Notes under the pieces: generated by a model
Databases searched by the model: none
Told to the model about the DNA's origin: nothing
The model's input: the letters and a program-made list of their open reading frames with translations, nothing else
In this document: positions 61,230 through 64,000 of the stretch, in pieces
Position numbering within the stretch: the stretch's first letter is position 1
How the letters are laid out: every line of letters begins with the position of its first letter
DNA from: Clostridiaceae bacterium M8S5
Lineage (GTDB): Bacteria > Bacillota > Clostridia > Tissierellales > MCWD3
Direction of reading: 5' to 3'
Length of the DNA: 64,000 nucleotides
Assembly: GCA_029227815.1 (NCBI GenBank)
Contig: CP118523.1
Span: 2,356,001 to 2,420,000, forward strand
Made by a program: the position numbers and the translations under genes

Positions 61230-61668
61230 TCTTACATGATTTGCAATATCCATAAAACTTTAGAATATGGTCTACAATCTTAAATTCGCCACTTTTTTCT
61301 ATCTCTTCTTCTAGATTTTCTAGTAAATCTAATTCTACTTCTGTTACTTTTCCGCATTCTAGACATATTAAATGATGGTGATGATGACCTTTATCTTTAC
61401 CTTGATTAAGCTCATATCTGCTACAACCATCATCAAAATTCACTTTGTATAATACGTCTAAATCTTCTAGTAATTGTAACGTTCTATATACTGTTGCTAT
61501 TCCTATTTCAGGATGTTTGTCTCTTACTTTATCATATATTTCCTCTGGACTTAAATGAGCGTGCTCATTATCCAAAAAAACATTATAAATAACTTTCCTT
61601 TGATTAGTCAATTTATAACCATTTTCTTTTAAAATATCAGATAAATTATAAGTGTTTTTATCATTCAT
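61225..61668 (-). CDS. fur: Fur-family metal-responsive repressor
   Basis: The 147-residue regulator has a winged-helix N-terminus (NGYKLTNQRKVIYNVF, IGIATVYRTLQLLEDLDVL recognition helix). The metal-binding and dimer domain shows HHHHHLICLECGKVTEV and a second Cys pair GYCKSCKK for structural zinc. The sequence cannot fully separate Fur from PerR or Zur. The neighbourhood favours Fur, the usual gene next to rnj in these clostridia. Confidence 0.8.
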   Translation of the reverse strand: MNDKNTYNLSDILKENGYKLTNQRKVIYNVFLDNEHAHLSPEEIYDKVRDKHPEIGIATVYRTLQLLEDLDVLYKVNFDDGCSRYELNQGKDKGHHHHHLICLECGKVTEVELDLLENLEEEIEKSGEFKIVDHILKFYGYCKSCKK

Positions 61669-61730
61669 ATAATCACCTACTCATATTTATAGTCTATATC
61701 TATAATATGGAAAAGTCAATAAATTATTAT

Positions 61731-61982
61731 CTACTCTTCAGACTCAAAGTACAAATCTCTTACGTCCATAAACTCCTGCTCATCCTCTATAACTACTAAA
61801 ACTTTCTCTTTGTTTTCGTCTAGCTCCATCCTCAATAGTAATGCCTCTTCTTCATCGTCACCTTCTATCGGTCTTAGTATAGCATAATCCTTATCGTCAA
61901 CTTTAAATACATCTAATATTTCAAATTCATGTTGTTTTCCTTGTTCATCTACAAATGTATGTATTTGTCTTTCTTCGCTCAT
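61731..61982 (-). CDS. DUF1292-family protein
   Basis: This 83-residue, strongly acidic protein has the conserved pattern FVDEQGKQHEFEILDVFKVDDKDYAIL followed by EGDDEEEALLLRMELDE. DUF1292 proteins sit between ruvX and ireB-type genes in many Firmicutes. No function is established. Confidence 0.85.
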   Translation of the reverse strand: MSEERQIHTFVDEQGKQHEFEILDVFKVDDKDYAILRPIEGDDEEEALLLRMELDENKEKVLVVIEDEQEFMDVRDLYFESEE

Positions 61983-62015
61983 TATAATCCTCCTATATTA
62001 GCTTTTAAAGCTAAT

Positions 62016-62438
62016 TTATAAACTATTTCGCATCCTATCAAGATATGTTTGTAGTATAAATGTAGCTGCTACTTTGTCTACTACCTTTTTTCTCTTTGCT
62101 CTGCTCATATCTGCACTTATCATAGCTCTATGCGCTGATACTGTTGACAATCTCTCATCTTGAAAGTCGATATTGAGTGAGCATTTTTTTCTTAATTTCT
62201 CCACAAACAACTGGACCTTTTCTCCTTGTGGCCCTATTGTATTGTTCATGTTTTTAGGTAGACCTACAACTATACTCTCTACTTGATACTCTTCTATTAT
62301 AGCCAATAATTGCTCTAAATCATACTTTAAATTTTTTCTTCTTATAGTTGTTACTCCTTGAGCAGTTAATCCAAGCAAGTCACTCACTGCTACTCCTATA
62401 GTCTTATCTCCAACATCTAAACCTATTATTCTCTTCAT
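62016..62438 (-). CDS. ruvX: Holliday junction resolvase-like protein RuvX/YqgF
   Basis: The 140-residue RNase H-fold protein has [15 protein letters not shown] (first Asp), [15 protein letters not shown] and [15 protein letters not shown] (Glu and Asp). It contributes to 16S rRNA 5' processing or DNA repair in other bacteria. It lies 4 bases from the aldo/keto reductase gene, within the ireB-ruvX-DUF1292 string. Confidence 0.9.
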   Translation of the reverse strand: MKRIIGLDVGDKTIGVAVSDLLGLTAQGVTTIRRKNLKYDLEQLLAIIEEYQVESIVVGLPKNMNNTIGPQGEKVQLFVEKLRKKCSLNIDFQDERLSTVSAHRAMISADMSRAKRKKVVDKVAATFILQTYLDRMRNSL

Positions 62439-62441
62439 AAA

Positions 62442-63392
62442 TTATACAACCTTTATACAAAATTGTGGACAGTGTTTAGAGCAATAACCACAGAACACAC
62501 ATTTATCTTTCACCGGGACTGCTTTGTTATTTTCTAATCTTATACCACCATGTTGACATACTTTAACGCAAGTGCCACAGCCTTCGCACCAGTCATCAAT
62601 ATGTAGCCTTCTCTTTTTATTTATTAATTTTCTCTTTAGTTCATCTTCTATATAACCTTTCTCTATAAACGAAACATTTGCAGTTATCTCATCTATAGAC
62701 TGCATGCCTATAGCAAAAGAATGTATCTCTTTAACGCTTGTTATAAACCTTAAAGAATCTTCTACACTTCTGATTAAATGACCTCCACCTAAAGGTTTCA
62801 TAGCGTATATGCCTTTTCCTAACTGCTTAGATTCTTTTATCGCATCAAGCATATCGTTTGCACTTCCATCTTGTATACCTATACCATCAATATTTAATAT
62901 AGGATGAACTATATCAAGTTCTTTGTATTTATTAAATGCTCTTACACCTTCAACTCTATGTGTAGATATACCTATAGCTCTAATTATTCCCTTTTCTTTA
63001 GCCTTTAAAAAGAATTCAATAGCTTCATAGTGTCCTCTTATCGTATGCTCACTTTCTTGTTCATGCAATAAAAATATATCTATATAATCTGTGTTCATCT
63101 CTTTCAAAGCCTTATCCAAACTCTTACTGGCTGTTTCTTTTGAATATGAATAAGATTTTGTTGCAATAACATACTCTTGTCTATTTATATGCTTTAGAAA
63201 TTCCTTTATATGACCATAATTCTCATAAAGCTCTGCTGTATCAATAAAATTTATCCCTTTATCATAAGCATCTCTAATTAAAGCTGCTCCATCCTTGTAG
63301 CTCAAGTTTGCTTGAAGCGGGCTAATCGTTAATGAACCAAAGCACATCTTAGATACTTCTATATTAGAAGCACCTAAAGCTTCATATTTCAT
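62442..63392 (-). CDS. Aldo/keto reductase with C-terminal 4Fe-4S ferredoxin domain
   Basis: The 316-residue protein has the TIM-barrel reductase motifs FIDTAELYENYGHIKEFLKH (catalytic Tyr), YVIATKSYSY and DIFLLHEQ (His). It ends with two 4Fe-4S motifs, CEGCGTCVKVCQHGG and CVFCGYCSKHCPQFC. Proteins of this mixed type occur in anaerobes. The substrate is unknown. It sits inside the conserved ireB-ruvX interval. Confidence 0.8.
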   Translation of the reverse strand: MKYEALGASNIEVSKMCFGSLTISPLQANLSYKDGAALIRDAYDKGINFIDTAELYENYGHIKEFLKHINRQEYVIATKSYSYSKETASKSLDKALKEMNTDYIDIFLLHEQESEHTIRGHYEAIEFFLKAKEKGIIRAIGISTHRVEGVRAFNKYKELDIVHPILNIDGIGIQDGSANDMLDAIKESKQLGKGIYAMKPLGGGHLIRSVEDSLRFITSVKEIHSFAIGMQSIDEITANVSFIEKGYIEDELKRKLINKKRRLHIDDWCEGCGTCVKVCQHGGIRLENNKAVPVKDKCVFCGYCSKHCPQFCIKVV

Positions 63393-63412
63393 GTTACCAC
63401 TTCCTGTTTTGA

Positions 63413-63673
63413 CTATTTATTGTTCTTTATATAACTTTTTATAAGTTCTTCTAATAATTCATCTCTTTCTAATTTTCTAATTAGGCTTCTTGCATCCTCA
63501 TGACTTGTAATATATGTCGGATCTCCTGAAAGTATATAACCTACTATTTGGTATACTGGGTTATATCCCTTCTCGTCTAATGCACTAAATACTTTTAGTA
63601 TTATATCTCTAGCCTTATTTTTCGTCTCATCTGGTACATCAAACTTCATAGTATTACTCATATTCTCATTCAT
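63413..63673 (-). CDS. ireB: IreB-family regulatory phosphoprotein (UPF0297)
   Basis: The 86-residue protein has the family pattern [48 protein letters not shown] and [18 protein letters not shown]. IreB is phosphorylated by the PASTA kinase in enterococci. The ATG at 63673 has GAGGTG in front; the in-frame GTG three codons upstream is part of that site. It follows alaS, as in other Firmicutes. Confidence 0.9.
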   Translation of the reverse strand: MNENMSNTMKFDVPDETKNKARDIILKVFSALDEKGYNPVYQIVGYILSGDPTYITSHEDARSLIRKLERDELLEELIKSYIKNNK

Positions 63674-63772
63674 ATCTCTCACCTCTTTTTAATTATTCTC
63701 CGAGAAGAAAAATTTTCTGGTGCTACCCTAAAGTAGCTACCAGATTTATTTCTTTTTCTTTCATCCTTAAAT

Positions 63773-64000
63773 CTATTTTACACTATTTCTAACTAGATTT
63801 TCAACTAATCCTAATGCATCTTTTACTTTTGATGGATCTTTTCCTCCTGCAGTAGCCATATCTGGTCTACCGCCACCACCTCCACCAGTAGCTTTTGCAA
63901 CCTCTCTTATTATATTACCTGCATGTATACCTTTTTTTGTAAGAGGTTTAGTAGCAGATGCTACAAAGTTTACTTTATCATTTTTCACTGTACCCAATAC
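63773..64000 (-). CDS. alaS: Alanyl-tRNA synthetase, C-terminal end (partial)
   Basis: Only the last 75 codons are in the window; the frame runs open to the right edge. It shows the C-terminal DHHA1/C-Ala signature: [29 protein letters not shown]. The order alaS-ireB-ruvX supports the call. Confidence 0.9.
   Translation of the reverse strand, partial: VLGTVKNDKVNFVASATKPLTKKGIHAGNIIREVAKATGGGGGGRPDMATAGGKDPSKVKDALGLVENLVRNSVK

Overview
The window is AT-rich, low-GC Firmicute DNA. A sporulation sigma-K gene, a Fur-RNase J-MltG-TrmR-TrhP-Udk gene order and strong AGGAGG ribosome binding sites point to an endospore-forming clostridium, most likely of the Peptostreptococcaceae. The genus is inferred, not shown. 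Almost every gene is on the minus strand, so operons read from right to left.

Region 1 (about 1-40189) is most of a large integrative/conjugative element. Read in the direction of transcription it has ParA/ParB, an ArdC-like multidomain protein, RadC, a Toprim/DUF3991 protein and a 30-residue-repeat protein. Next come the relaxosome protein MobC, a MOBP-type relaxase, the coupling protein VirD4 (broken by an in-frame TAG) and VirB2/VirB6/VirB3-like membrane proteins. These are followed by a Tad-pilus-like set: prepilin peptidase, CpaB, TadZ, CpaF, TadB, TadC and a pseudopilin-like pair. Accessory genes are interleaved: an ABC-three-component defence operon, RhuM, a lipoprotein, a DUF7662-NIF3-like fusion, a secreted protein with a membrane partner, a nucleotidyltransferase and an HNH endonuclease. 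A 2.5-kb group II intron splits cpaF inside its ATPase core. An IS3-family element lies directly upstream of mobC and appears to supply a -35 box. The left end of the element, any integrase and any VirB4 are not visible.

Region 2 (about 40189-51586) is an 11.4-kb island bounded by two copies of part of sigK: a truncated one at 40189-40499 and the intact gene at 51524-52225. The copies differ at one base over about 285 bp. The island starts with a beheaded XRE regulator and a decayed N6-adenine methylase. Its main content is a complete, unfamiliar RiPP (ribosomally made, post-translationally modified peptide) locus. This has two paralogous 55-56-residue precursors ending in PGPVIPG, a free-standing PqqD-like recognition protein, two cobalamin-type radical SAM enzymes, one SPASM radical SAM enzyme, a cytoplasmic subtilisin-like protease and a three-part ABC exporter. 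This is the best candidate for an undescribed system. The sigK geometry looks like single-crossover integration of a circle carrying the 3' part of sigK into a sigK already interrupted by the conjugative element, which would have restored sigK.

Region 3 (about 51524-64000) is conserved chromosome: sigK, a nucleoid-associated protein, a class B penicillin-binding protein, udk, trhP and trmR (wobble uridine modification), mltG, ylbF-like, rnj, fur, DUF1292, ruvX, a ferredoxin-type aldo/keto reductase, ireB and the 3' end of alaS running off the right edge.
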